From Gammaproteobacteria bacterium (GTDB lineage Bacteria; Pseudomonadota; Gammaproteobacteria; DRLM01), in assembly GCA_023266095.1 (NCBI GenBank), contig JAHFRV010000031.1, forward strand, positions 1-36,723: 36,723 bases of DNA, given 5' to 3'. The position numbers and the translations under genes were made by a program. The notes beneath the pieces were generated by a model. That model worked only from the letters and a program-made list of their open reading frames with translations. It had not been told where the DNA came from and searched no databases. The first letter of the stretch is position 1. Every line of letters starts with the position of its first letter. Shown in pieces: positions 16,978-25,586 of this stretch.

Positions 16978-18381
16978 CTATGCGCTTGGCGTATCAATGG
17001 CCGGTTGGGGATCGGAAGTCCGGCGATGAAAAATCTTGGCCTGGTCTTCCTCATGGGCACGACGGCGGTGATAAACCATTTCTTTCACCTCGTACATGGA
17101 AACCGAGGGGAAGACCTTGACGAACACCAAGAACAGCAAGCCGAACCAGCCGAAGCTGCCGAAGACCACGGCCCATTGCACCATGCTCGGCCAGACCACC
17201 TTCCAGGCGAAGGGATGATAGGAGAGCGAGAGAGTGGGCGAGACGATCATCCAGCGTTCCAGCCACATGCCGACGTTGAGCAGCAAGGACACCACGAACA
17301 TGGTTGGCAAGTGTCGTCTGAGTTTCTCGAATGCCAGGGCAAATGGCAGCACGGAACCGAAGAACAACATCGCCCAGAAGTAGGGTGAGAAGGGTCCGGT
17401 GAATTTATCCCACAATACCTCTTTGGCCGCGGCATCGTGGCCATACCAAGTCGCGGCGAACTCGATCAAGTTCAGGTAAGACCAGGCCATGGCGATGACG
17501 AAAGTCAGTTTGCAGGTCTTCTCCAGAATGGGAATCGTCATGTATTCCTCAAAGCGGAAGAAGTAACGCAAGATGATGAACAAGGTGATGATCGCCGCGC
17601 AACCCGAATACAGCGCGCCCGCCACGAAGTACGGCGGGAAACTGGTGACGTGCCAGCCCGGCATGATCGACATCGCGAAGTCGGAAGACACGATGGAGTG
17701 CACCGACACCGCCAGCGGAATCAGGAAGCAGGCCATCAGCAAATACGTTTTGCGGAAATGGCGCCATTGGCGATCGGTGCCGGCCCAGCCCAGCGACAAC
17801 ACGGTATAGAGCTTCTTGCGCCAGCCCTTGGCGTTATCGCGGCAAATCGCCAGGTCGGGAATCATGCCGATGAACAGGAACAGCGCCGAGGACGTCAGAT
17901 AGGTGAAGATCGCGAAACAGTCCCAGGCCAGCGGTGAGCGGAAGTTGGGCCAGATGCCGCGGTCGCTGACATAGGGCAACACCCAATACAAGTTCCACAT
18001 GCGCCCCAAGTGGATGATTGGAAACAGACCCGCCGTCATCAGCGAGAAGGTGGTCATGGCCTCGGCGAAACGGTAAATCGGTTTACGCCAATCCGCATGA
18101 ACGATGTGCAGAATCGCCGACAGCAGGGTTCCCGAATGGCTCATGCCGATCCAGAAAATGAAGGTGGCGATGAACAAGCCCCACATTTCCGGCCAGTACA
18201 GGTCGAGCACGCCTTGCCCCGTCGTATACACATAGCCCACCGCGGCGGCGGCGCAGGCGATCATCGCCACGCAAACGGCCACCGCGACCCAATAGGCCAT
18301 GCGCGGGTTTTCCATACTGCTCAGGACGTCTTTGTTGATCTGCGCCCACTTGATTTGCTCGTTAATGTCTTTCGTCTGCAT
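16978..18381 (-). CDS. actC: Alternative Complex III membrane subunit ActC (NrfD/PsrC family)
   Basis: A 467-residue integral membrane protein with about ten helices, the main NrfD/PsrC-like subunit thought to bind menaquinol or ubiquinol and connect to the ActB iron-sulfur chain. Visible features are FIATFIFWIGMSHSGTLLSAILHIVHADWRKPIYRFAEAMT (the conserved H, W and R cluster of the family), FPIIHLGRMWNLYWVLPY, SIMPGWHVTSFPPYFVAGALYSGCAAI (a pair of conserved helices) and EFAATWYGHD. The length is typical of ActC. It follows actB2 after 54 bases and precedes actD by 12. Confidence 0.94.
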   Translation of the reverse strand: MQTKDINEQIKWAQINKDVLSSMENPRMAYWVAVAVCVAMIACAAAAVGYVYTTGQGVLDLYWPEMWGLFIATFIFWIGMSHSGTLLSAILHIVHADWRKPIYRFAEAMTTFSLMTAGLFPIIHLGRMWNLYWVLPYVSDRGIWPNFRSPLAWDCFAIFTYLTSSALFLFIGMIPDLAICRDNAKGWRKKLYTVLSLGWAGTDRQWRHFRKTYLLMACFLIPLAVSVHSIVSSDFAMSIMPGWHVTSFPPYFVAGALYSGCAAIITLFIILRYFFRFEEYMTIPILEKTCKLTFVIAMAWSYLNLIEFAATWYGHDAAAKEVLWDKFTGPFSPYFWAMLFFGSVLPFALAFEKLRRHLPTMFVVSLLLNVGMWLERWMIVSPTLSLSYHPFAWKVVWPSMVQWAVVFGSFGWFGLLFLVFVKVFPSVSMYEVKEMVYHRRRAHEEDQAKIFHRRTSDPQPAIDTPSA

Positions 18382-18435
18382 GTGCCACCCGATTGGTTAA
18401 ATTCCTCTCTCCCTTACCACGAGGTACCGACGACT

Positions 18436-19290
18436 CTATACCTCGCGCACACGCTCCATATACATCACCTTGGGTTCCGTATTGAGAGCTTCGAAGACGC
18501 GATAACCGCGCAACTCCCGATTTTGTTTGGCTTGCTTGGTTTTTCCAAGCTCCACCTGGTGAGTGCGCCACAGCGTGCTCACCTTGCTCTCGGGATCGAG
18601 CATGTCGCCGAACACGATGGCCGTGGTCGGACAGCTCTGCTGGCAGGACGTCTGGAATTCACCGTCCACCACCTTGCGGTTTTCCATCTTCGCTTTGTCT
18701 TTGGCGACCCGGATACGCTGCACGCAGAAGGTGCATTTCTCCATCACGCCTTTGTCGCGCACCGTGAGGTCCGGATTGAGCTGAAGATGCAAAGGCGCCG
18801 GCCACGAGCTTTCGTAGAAAGAGAACCAGTTGAAATAACGAAGACGGTATGGGCAGTTATTGGAACAATAACGTGAACCGATGCAACGATTGTAGACCTG
18901 CGCGTTCAAACCGTCCGGCGTGTGATACGTGGCGGCCACCGGGCAGACCGGCTCGCAGGTGGCGGCGTTACACTGCTGACACATCATGGGCAGGAAACTT
19001 GCGCCGTGCTCCTGATATTGGCTGGTCGAATCCGACACCTTGTCGAGATCCGGCTCGTCCCAATAACGCTCGATACGCAGCCAATGCATCACTTGATTCT
19101 TGGCGAAGCGGTCATGACCGACCACCGCCAGGTTATTTTCCGCGTAACAAGCCACCGAGCACGCATTGCAGCCGATGCACTTGTTGAGGTCGAGCGCCAT
19201 GCCCCACATGTGTTCATATTTGTGATGGCCACCTTGTTCGATGCCCCGCCGGTAATGCGACCAATTTTCAAGAATGTTCTTAAGCGACAT
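18436..19290 (-). CDS. actB2: Alternative Complex III iron-sulfur subunit ActB2 (stand-alone)
   Basis: A 284-residue ferredoxin-type protein from ATG 19290, overlapping the actB1 stop by 11 bases (an upstream start at 19320 is not favoured). It corresponds to the C-terminal part of the fused ActB of other complexes. Cysteine groups in order are CIGCNACSVAC, CQQCNAATCEPVCP, CIGSRYCSNNCP, KCTFC and SCQQSCPT. In the third group a serine replaces a ligand cysteine, the pattern expected for one [3Fe-4S] and three [4Fe-4S] clusters, as in the family. It carries electrons between the quinol site and the hemes. The protein has no signal peptide, so it is presumably exported by hitch-hiking on Tat-targeted ActB1. 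Confidence 0.93.
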   Translation of the reverse strand: MSLKNILENWSHYRRGIEQGGHHKYEHMWGMALDLNKCIGCNACSVACYAENNLAVVGHDRFAKNQVMHWLRIERYWDEPDLDKVSDSTSQYQEHGASFLPMMCQQCNAATCEPVCPVAATYHTPDGLNAQVYNRCIGSRYCSNNCPYRLRYFNWFSFYESSWPAPLHLQLNPDLTVRDKGVMEKCTFCVQRIRVAKDKAKMENRKVVDGEFQTSCQQSCPTTAIVFGDMLDPESKVSTLWRTHQVELGKTKQAKQNRELRGYRVFEALNTEPKVMYMERVREV

Positions 19291-21511
19291 CTTGACCACC
19301 CTCCGTCCGTCTGAACACATCCGCGGTAACCGTGGCCACCAACTTGCGACCCACTTGTATTTCGCTACCGCCCATCTTCACCAGCTTCTCGTGCCGGCCG
19401 GCCTTGGCGATTTGCACCCGCGTGCCATACAGGGCCAATTCACCGGTTTTAGCATCGCGCACCGGACTCAGCACCTTCAACGGATTGACACCGCGATCCT
19501 TGGCGTAACGGCTGAATTCTTTTTCATGGCCTTGGCCGAGCGGCACCGCGATCGCATCGGGATGTATACCTTTGTAGATATACACCTTGGCCTCGACCGC
19601 CCCTTGGTCCGACGTGATGGTGACCACGTCGCCCTGAGTCACACCCAGCTTCTGCGCCGTGGCGGGGTGCATTTCAGCCCAGGAATCCCACACCACTTTG
19701 CTGATCTGGTCAGGCGCCTCTTGCAGCCAGGGAATATTGGCGTGACGGCCGTCCCACAAACCCAACCGCGGCGAAGGGACCAAGTGATAGGGGTATTGGC
19801 CGTTTTGCGTATAGTCCGGCAAGTTTACCGCCAATGCCTTGGCACTGATGGCGCGTGCAGAACGCTGCACGGGGATCAAGCCGGTCTGCAAAGCCTGCTG
19901 CCATTGCGCATCATGCAAACGGGCCGGCTGAGCCAGCTCGACCGGCAAGGCGCTGATCGCCTGCTTCAAGTAGGCGTAATAATCAGCGAAACCGCCATAG
20001 GTTTCCGCCTTCCGCAACTTGAGCATTTCCAACAGCAGGTCGCCGAAGCCGTGGGTGGTCGGATTGAGCGGCTCCATGAGCGGCTGCTGAACACCGATCT
20101 GAGTGCCGTTGTACGCGGCGACGTGGGTACCCCAATCTTCGTACGGCGAGTGAATGGGCAACACTACATCGGCGCGCATTGCCGTCTCATCGGGGAATTG
20201 GGCGAATGCGACCTTGAACGGCACGGAGTTGAGTTTATCGGTCAGCTTAAGGAAAGAAGGCGCCGTGTAAACCGGATTGGTATTGTAGAAGAACACCGCC
20301 TCGAGACCGCCTTTTTCCACGGTTTCGGCAAAATTCAGCAAGGCCTGGTTATTGCCGCTCTTGGGCCCCATCTGCGCGTATGGAAGATCACCACTGGAGA
20401 CGATGGTCCGCCCTACGTTGCCCAAAATAATATTGAGCAACATCACCGCGGCCGCGGTCTCGTAGCCATGCTCCTGGCCTTCAGCGGTACCGCCCGCCAA
20501 CACCAGGCTCGGTGACTGGCTGTCCAGCCAGCCGGCGACCTTGACGATGCGGTCACCGGTCACACCGGTAATACGCTGCACGGTATCGAGATCGTAGCGG
20601 GCGATCATTTCTTGGACTTCGGCGGGAAGAACACTGGCATCGCGCTTATGTTTAACCAATAAGGTATTGGCGAGACCCAGAGCCAACACGCCTTCGGTAC
20701 CCGGCCGCACCGCCAGCCAAAGGTCGGCGTTGGCGCCGGTGAGGGTCATTTTGGGTTCGATTTGCACCAAGATTCCGCGCGGCGCCTCACGGAATTTGGC
20801 GTATTGCGTCGCGAAGTGCACGGGCGACATCCAAGTACCGAGAAAGTCCGCGCCGAAGGAGACGATGACCCGCGCCTCGTCAAAACGGTAAGTCGGCTGC
20901 GTCTCACCCAACATATCGCTGTTCACGGCCTGGCCGACGGCGTTATTGATGACCTCATGAACGAAGTGATTACCGGAACCCATGGCCTCCAGATGGGCCT
21001 GCAACAGCACCGCCTGATGACCGCTCACTGTGCCGGTCACCCAGGCAAACTTATCGCCGCTAAGCGCCGACTCAGGGCCGACGTGTTGTTTGATAAGTCC
21101 CAAAGCTTCATCCCAACTGGCTTCCACCAGCGCACCGCCTTTGCGGACCAGCGGTTTGGTGATGCGGTCCGGATTGTAATGGGCCTGTACACCGCCCTGC
21201 CCCATTTGGCAAAGCTTGCCGTAATTGATCTTGGCGTCAGGATTGCCCTCGAATTTGAGAACCCGGCCTTCGCGCACCCGGCCGTGTATACCGCAACCCG
21301 CCGAGCACTGCTGGCAGGTTGATGCGTAATAGACGCCGATACCGGGAATGACATATTCCTCGGGCAATATATACGCCGTGACTTCTTCTTTACCTTCTTC
21401 CAAGGTCACGGTGCTCGGCATATCGCAGGCCGCCAATGCGACACCCGCGCCACTCCAACCCATGACCTTGAGAAAATCTCTGCGGTTGATTTCAATACCA
21501 CTCATAAGCAA
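19280..21511 (-). CDS. actB1: Alternative Complex III molybdopterin-oxidoreductase-like subunit ActB1
   Basis: A 743-residue periplasmic subunit of the molybdopterin oxidoreductase superfamily. The N-terminus has a Tat motif (NRRDFLK, residues 9-15) and a hydrophobic segment ending in a lipobox LAAC (Cys29), so it could be a Tat lipoprotein. Next comes CX2CX3CX27C (Cys66, 69, 73, 101), the standard [4Fe-4S] motif of active molybdoenzymes, then the fold segments LIKQHVGPESALSGDKF, VIVSFGADFLGTWMSP, GGTAEGQEHG and the C-terminal dinucleotide-binding-like domain (MHPATAQKLGVTQGDVVTI). No Cys or Ser ligand to Mo is obvious at the expected place (MGSGNHFVHEVI). It is separate from ActB2, whereas ActB is usually one fused chain. 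The start could be ATG 21505. Confidence 0.92.
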   Translation of the reverse strand: MLMSGIEINRRDFLKVMGWSGAGVALAACDMPSTVTLEEGKEEVTAYILPEEYVIPGIGVYYASTCQQCSAGCGIHGRVREGRVLKFEGNPDAKINYGKLCQMGQGGVQAHYNPDRITKPLVRKGGALVEASWDEALGLIKQHVGPESALSGDKFAWVTGTVSGHQAVLLQAHLEAMGSGNHFVHEVINNAVGQAVNSDMLGETQPTYRFDEARVIVSFGADFLGTWMSPVHFATQYAKFREAPRGILVQIEPKMTLTGANADLWLAVRPGTEGVLALGLANTLLVKHKRDASVLPAEVQEMIARYDLDTVQRITGVTGDRIVKVAGWLDSQSPSLVLAGGTAEGQEHGYETAAAVMLLNIILGNVGRTIVSSGDLPYAQMGPKSGNNQALLNFAETVEKGGLEAVFFYNTNPVYTAPSFLKLTDKLNSVPFKVAFAQFPDETAMRADVVLPIHSPYEDWGTHVAAYNGTQIGVQQPLMEPLNPTTHGFGDLLLEMLKLRKAETYGGFADYYAYLKQAISALPVELAQPARLHDAQWQQALQTGLIPVQRSARAISAKALAVNLPDYTQNGQYPYHLVPSPRLGLWDGRHANIPWLQEAPDQISKVVWDSWAEMHPATAQKLGVTQGDVVTITSDQGAVEAKVYIYKGIHPDAIAVPLGQGHEKEFSRYAKDRGVNPLKVLSPVRDAKTGELALYGTRVQIAKAGRHEKLVKMGGSEIQVGRKLVATVTADVFRRTEGGQDVA

Positions 21512-21589
21512 GCCATCCGTTTCAGTGTTTCATCAGGCGCGCCGACAGCCACGCCACCCTAGCGGAGCACCGACTCCTCGCGCCGTTCT

Positions 21590-22237
21590 TTATTTATGGC
21601 ACTTCCAGCAGTCCGAGGGACCCTTGTTTGCTTCATGACACCGCACACAAAAACCCATATTCAGCGGTTTTACTTTGTGCGCGACCGTCATGTTTTTAAC
21701 CTCACCATGACAAAACGCACACACTTCTGAAACCCGTTCGACAGGCAGCTCCGGATTATCGAATACGAAGCGCTTCAAATGTTTTTCATGGGTGAAATGC
21801 ACGTAATCCGGCACGTCATGGACTTTTTTCCACGGCGGCGGCTCACGTTTTTCCCAGTATTCGGTCAGTTTTTTGATGCGGGGTTTGTCAGTGGCGATGA
21901 CGCTATGACAACCCATACATTTGCTGGTGGGAGGAATACCCGCCACCTTGCTGCGACGCGCATAGGTATGGCAGTACATGCAATTGATCTCGTTGATCTT
22001 GGCATGGATGTCGTGCGGAAATTCTATGGGCTGTTCTACATTTTTGCCTTCATACGTTCCTTTAGGCGGGACCGCGTTGGGCACCGTACCCTCCGCATAG
22101 GCCTCGACAGAAGACAGCATCAGCGCAAATACCATCAGCGACAGAAAAGGCGCCCACAGCCAACCCGTCTTGCGCCCCCCACTCAACTCTTCCGTCCTGT
22201 TCATCAGGCTCATGAAGCCACGATCATTGACTGACAT
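21590..22237 (-). CDS. actA: Alternative Complex III pentaheme cytochrome c subunit ActA
   Basis: A 215-residue c-type cytochrome from ATG 22237, selected for its GGGGGG-type ribosome site; ATG 22270 has none. A hydrophobic segment (about residues 26-48, WLWAPFLSLMVFALML) serves as signal or anchor. Five CXXCH sites follow: CMYCH, CMGCH, CAFCH, CVRCH and CWKCH, at about residues 86, 107, 173, 197 and 210. Several additional His (FPHDIHA, HFTHEKHLK) are candidate axial ligands. This matches the pentaheme ActA that receives electrons in ACIII. It is the first gene of the cluster, 78 bases before actB1. Confidence 0.94.
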   Translation of the reverse strand: MSVNDRGFMSLMNRTEELSGGRKTGWLWAPFLSLMVFALMLSSVEAYAEGTVPNAVPPKGTYEGKNVEQPIEFPHDIHAKINEINCMYCHTYARRSKVAGIPPTSKCMGCHSVIATDKPRIKKLTEYWEKREPPPWKKVHDVPDYVHFTHEKHLKRFVFDNPELPVERVSEVCAFCHGEVKNMTVAHKVKPLNMGFCVRCHEANKGPSDCWKCHK

Positions 22238-22729
22238 CTTCCCCCCAAATCGGTTTTCACCTAGTTCCATGTTTCGCGGCAGCCTCTTGTGGCTGTGCGC
22301 GCACCAACAACGAGCAGCAAACCATCAGGCCCGCATGCACGAGATATAAAAATAGTTAACTTGGGATTCCGTCTCTTTAGCCGCTCCTCGACACCCATTA
22401 CAGGGATCTAATTCACTTTCAAGCGACGAGAAAATCACGGCGGGATAAACAGCACATCCGAACATCCCCCTTACCCTAATAAATCAAACCCACTGTATCT
22501 GGCACTCCAAGTCTGCCAAATCTCCCCAAGAGTCTTATTGTTATCTCGCGGTAACCCTAGAAATATTCCGCTAATTGTCATTGCATTTTAAATTACGCCG
22601 GGTCCCGAATCCTAGACCAATTGCGCGGAACATGTCAACGCTCGAAAAAAGACAAATCGAATCAATTGAATTGCCCTTAAATAACCGTGCAAATCCACGC
22701 CCGGGCTGCGCAGCACGATAGCACATCAC
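22238..22729. other. Long intergenic region / leader upstream of the ACIII operon
   Basis: These 492 bases lack any supported coding sequence. They are more A/T-rich than the flanking genes, with stretches such as those near 22340 and 22640. They separate the 3' end of the Nif3 gene (stop 22730) from actA on the same strand, so they should hold the end of the first transcript and the ACIII promoter. The best promoter match is at 22609-22638, which would give a leader of roughly 350 bases. Confidence 0.7.
22609..22638 (-). promoter_or_regulatory. Candidate sigma70 promoter of the ACIII operon
   Basis: On the minus strand TTGACA (22633-22638, perfect -35) is followed after 18 bases by TAGGAT (22609-22614, 4 of 6 for -10). 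It lies about 370 bases before the actA ATG. Spacing and the perfect -35 support it; the -10 is only moderate. Confidence 0.45.
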
Positions 22730-23482
22730 TCACGCCGGGTTGTCCAGATCGATATGTAGGTGCTCTATTGCATAACGCTGCGCGACATGCTGGCCCAGCG
22801 CGGCGACACCATAACGCTCCGTGGCGTGATGACCCGCCGCAAAAAAATGGATACCCAATTCACGCGCCGCATGTACGGTATGTTCGGAGATTTCACCGCT
22901 GATATACGCATCCAAACCCAGCGCGGCGGCGGCCTCGAGGTATTTCTGCGCGGCGCCGGTGCACCAACCTACGCGGCGTATTAAATGCTCACCGCCGTTT
23001 ACGCACAGCGGCGGGCGGGCCAGCGCGTGTTCAATTCGTCGCGCGAACGCTGCCAGCGACAGTGGCACGCTCAGCTCACCGCACATGGCCAAGGCCGGTT
23101 CCGGCCCGAAACGCCCGGTCACGATAAGGTCCAATTGCACGGCGAGCTGGGCGTTATTGCCGTATATCTCGTGAGCGTCGAGCGGCAAATGATAGGCGAA
23201 CAGATTGATGTCATGTGCCAGCAACGGCGCCAAACGCGCTTTTTTGATTCCCACCACGCACGGATCTTCGCCCTGCCAAAAATAGCCATGATGCACCAGC
23301 AGCGCATCGGCGCCCGCCGCTACCGCCGCTTCCACCAAGGCACGGCTAGCGGTGACGCCACTTACCAACTTGGTAATGGTAGCCGTGCCTTCCACCTGCA
23401 AACCGTTAGGCGCGTAATCACGGAAACGCGCCGTCTCCAATAGTCCGTGGAGATACGCCAGCAACTCATCACGCCGCACCAT
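22730..23482 (-). CDS. Nif3-like dinuclear metal center protein (YbgI family)
   Basis: A 250-residue Nif3/DUF34 protein. Signature segments are DYAPNGLQVEG near the N-terminus, GVTASRALVEAAVAAGADALLVHHGYFW (His-His metal ligands), LFAYHLPLDAHEIYGNNAQLA, RRVGWCTGAAQKYLEAAAALGLDAYISGEISEH (GEISEH metal site), then FAAGHHATERYG. The family forms hexameric toroids with two metal ions per subunit. Names such as GTP cyclohydrolase I type 2 are common, but the cellular reaction is not settled. It is divergent from the AlgW-type protease gene with 111 bases between; that pairing recurs in gammaproteobacteria. Confidence 0.92.
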   Translation of the reverse strand: MVRRDELLAYLHGLLETARFRDYAPNGLQVEGTATITKLVSGVTASRALVEAAVAAGADALLVHHGYFWQGEDPCVVGIKKARLAPLLAHDINLFAYHLPLDAHEIYGNNAQLAVQLDLIVTGRFGPEPALAMCGELSVPLSLAAFARRIEHALARPPLCVNGGEHLIRRVGWCTGAAQKYLEAAAALGLDAYISGEISEHTVHAARELGIHFFAAGHHATERYGVAALGQHVAQRYAIEHLHIDLDNPA

Positions 23483-23593
23483 GTCGTCATTTCCTTCTCG
23501 AACATTTTGTTATCTTAACTGTTCGCCGCGACGCAAATGCCGTATCTTTCACCCTCGACCATCCATCAGCGAACGGATTAGAGTAGCGCGTCC

Positions 23594-24766
23594 ATGAACA
23601 CCCGCAAGATTTTTATTTTCCTGCTCGAGGCGACCATCTCCGGCTTGGCCGTTGCGTTTGTGATGATTTTGTTATTCCGTCCGCAAGCCCTGGAGCGCCA
23701 CCCTGCGGTAAGAATCATCGAAGCGCCCGCCGTCGCCGGCGACGGTCAGCAGGGCGCTGCGACCGGCGGCGCCCCGGTTTCCTACGCCCAGGCCGTGCGC
23801 GCCGCCACCCCCGCCGTGGCCAATATTTATACCAGCAAAACCATCACCCAACAGCCGCATCCGTTGTTCGATGATCCCAATTTCCGCCGCTTTTTTGGCG
23901 ATGATCCAAATCTCCCCAGCCAGCGCAACGAAACCAGCCTGGGTTCCGGTGTCATCATCAGCCCGGAGGGGTATCTGCTCACCAACAATCACGTCATCGA
24001 AGGCGCCGATGAAATCCAGGTGGCGCTCAATGACGGCCGCAGCGCCACCGCCAGCGTAGTGGGCACCGACCCCGAAACCGATCTGGCACTATTGAAAATC
24101 GAGTTGCAGGATTTACCGGCCATCGTGTTCGGCCAGTCCGACTCGCTGAGCGTGGGGGATGTGGTGCTGGCCATCGGCAATCCCTTCGGCGTCGGCCAGA
24201 CCGTGACCCAGGGCATCATCAGCGCCACCGGCCGTCAGCAGCTCGGCATCAGCACCTTTGAAAACTTCATTCAAACCGACGCCGCCATCAACCCCGGCAA
24301 CTCCGGCGGCGCGCTGGTCAACACTTCCGGCCAACTGGTGGGCATCAACACCGCCATCTTCTCCCGCACCGGCGGCTCGCAAGGCATCGGATTCGCCATT
24401 CCCGCGCAATTGGCCAAGAACGTCATGGAGCAAATCCTCCAGCAAGGACGGGTGATCCGCGGCTGGCTGGGCATCGAGGCTCAAGACATCAGCCCCGATC
24501 TGGCGGAGTCTTTCGGCCTGAGCGACACCCGCGGCGCCTTGGTGGCGGGCGTCTATCCCCGCAGCGCGGCCGATCAGGCGGGACTCATGCCCGGCGACAT
24601 CGTGCTGCAGATCAACGGCCGCCCCGTCGACGACGCCAAGGCGGCGATGAACATCATCGCCGCCTTGGCCCCCGGCGAGAAAGTCGATCTACAACTCAAG
24701 CGGAATGGCGCACTGAAGAACGCCCAGATCACCATCGGCGAGCGCCCCCCGCCACGCGCCCGCTGA
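23594..24766 (+). CDS. algW: DegS/AlgW-type periplasmic serine protease
   Basis: A 390-residue membrane-anchored protease. One N-terminal transmembrane helix (about 6-28, IFIFLLEATISGLAVAFVMILLF) is not followed by a clear cleavage site, as in DegS/AlgW. The trypsin-like domain has the triad His133 (LTNNHVI), Asp163 (DPETDLALL) and Ser237 (NPGNSGGAL), with LGSGVIISPEGY before it. A single PDZ domain (about 285-380, GWLGIEAQDI...GDIVLQINGRP) distinguishes it from two-PDZ DegP. In the known pathway such proteases sense misfolded outer-membrane proteins and cut the anti-sigma factor (RseA or MucA), releasing the envelope-stress sigma factor. The gene is convergent with tatC, with only 10 bases between stops. 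Confidence 0.9.
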   Translation: MNTRKIFIFLLEATISGLAVAFVMILLFRPQALERHPAVRIIEAPAVAGDGQQGAATGGAPVSYAQAVRAATPAVANIYTSKTITQQPHPLFDDPNFRRFFGDDPNLPSQRNETSLGSGVIISPEGYLLTNNHVIEGADEIQVALNDGRSATASVVGTDPETDLALLKIELQDLPAIVFGQSDSLSVGDVVLAIGNPFGVGQTVTQGIISATGRQQLGISTFENFIQTDAAINPGNSGGALVNTSGQLVGINTAIFSRTGGSQGIGFAIPAQLAKNVMEQILQQGRVIRGWLGIEAQDISPDLAESFGLSDTRGALVAGVYPRSAADQAGLMPGDIVLQINGRPVDDAKAAMNIIAALAPGEKVDLQLKRNGALKNAQITIGERPPPRAR

Positions 24767-24776
24767 ACGGCACGAT

Positions 24777-25586
24777 TTATCCGCCATCCTTGTCGATGGC
24801 GGTGGCATGGGTCTCGGCGGCCGCCTGGCTGCGGACCATGATCCGCGATAGGAACAGCCCGACCTCGAACAACATCCACATCGGTACCGCCAGCAGGGTC
24901 TGTGACAAGACGTCCGGCGGGGTCAGGATCGCGCCGATCACGAAGGCCCCCACGATTACATAAGAGCGCTTCGCCGCCAACTGCTCGGGGGTGGTGATAC
25001 CCACCCATACCAAAATGATGGTGGCCACCGGCACCTCGAAGGCCAACCCGAAGGCAAAGAAAATCGTCAGGGTGAAATCGAGATAACTGCTGATATCCGT
25101 CATCACCGCCACCCCGGCCGGCGCGGCACCGATCAAAAAGGCGAAAGTCATCGGAAATACCACGTAATAAGCGAAAGCCACGCCTGCATAGAACAGCACG
25201 ATACTGGAGAACAATAAGGGCAAGGCGATGCGCCGTTCGCGGCGATACAAACCCGGCGCGACGAAGCGCCAGAATTGATGCAGCACATAAGGCATGGACA
25301 GGGCCACCGCCAAGACGAACACGAACTTGAAGGGCGTGATGAAAGGCGATGCAACCTGGGTGGCGATCATGGTGGCCCCCGCCGGCAAACGCGCCAACAG
25401 CGGCTGGGCGAGCATGGCGTACAACTCGGCGGTGAACGGGAACAACATCAAAAATATCAGCACCACGCACAGCAAAATCCGCAACAACCGATTACGCAGC
25501 TCGATGAGGTGCGTCATGAACGGCTGTTCTTGCTGAGGGGTGTATTGCTGCTTAGGTTTGCGAGGTCCCATGGCCTGGCTTGTCAT
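24777..25586 (-). CDS. tatC: Sec-independent translocase subunit TatC
   Basis: A 269-residue six-helix protein, the receptor for twin-arginine signal peptides in the Tat translocase. The family signature MTHLIELRNRLLRI is at about residues 24-37, followed by LPFLFPF-like helices, VLHQFWRFVAPGLYRRERR, YYVVFPMTFAFL, the FEVPVATIILVW helix and VIVGAFVIGAILTPPDVLSQTLLAVPMWMLFEVG. The start at 25586 lies inside tatB (35-base overlap); ATG 25571 is an alternative. Coupled translation with tatB is likely. Substrates in this window include ActB1. Confidence 0.96.
   Translation of the reverse strand: MTSQAMGPRKPKQQYTPQQEQPFMTHLIELRNRLLRILLCVVLIFLMLFPFTAELYAMLAQPLLARLPAGATMIATQVASPFITPFKFVFVLAVALSMPYVLHQFWRFVAPGLYRRERRIALPLLFSSIVLFYAGVAFAYYVVFPMTFAFLIGAAPAGVAVMTDISSYLDFTLTIFFAFGLAFEVPVATIILVWVGITTPEQLAAKRSYVIVGAFVIGAILTPPDVLSQTLLAVPMWMLFEVGLFLSRIMVRSQAAAETHATAIDKDGG

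Noticed and set aside
19274-20515. 413-codon plus-strand frame opposite actB1
   Set aside because: Shadow of actB1; no motif and no start signal.
14818-22237. Polysulfide/thiosulfate/nitrite reductase instead of ACIII
   Set aside because: Two NrfD paralogues, DUF3341, a pentaheme and a mono-heme cytochrome c in this order are specific to ACIII; Psr or Nrf systems lack ActD and ActE.
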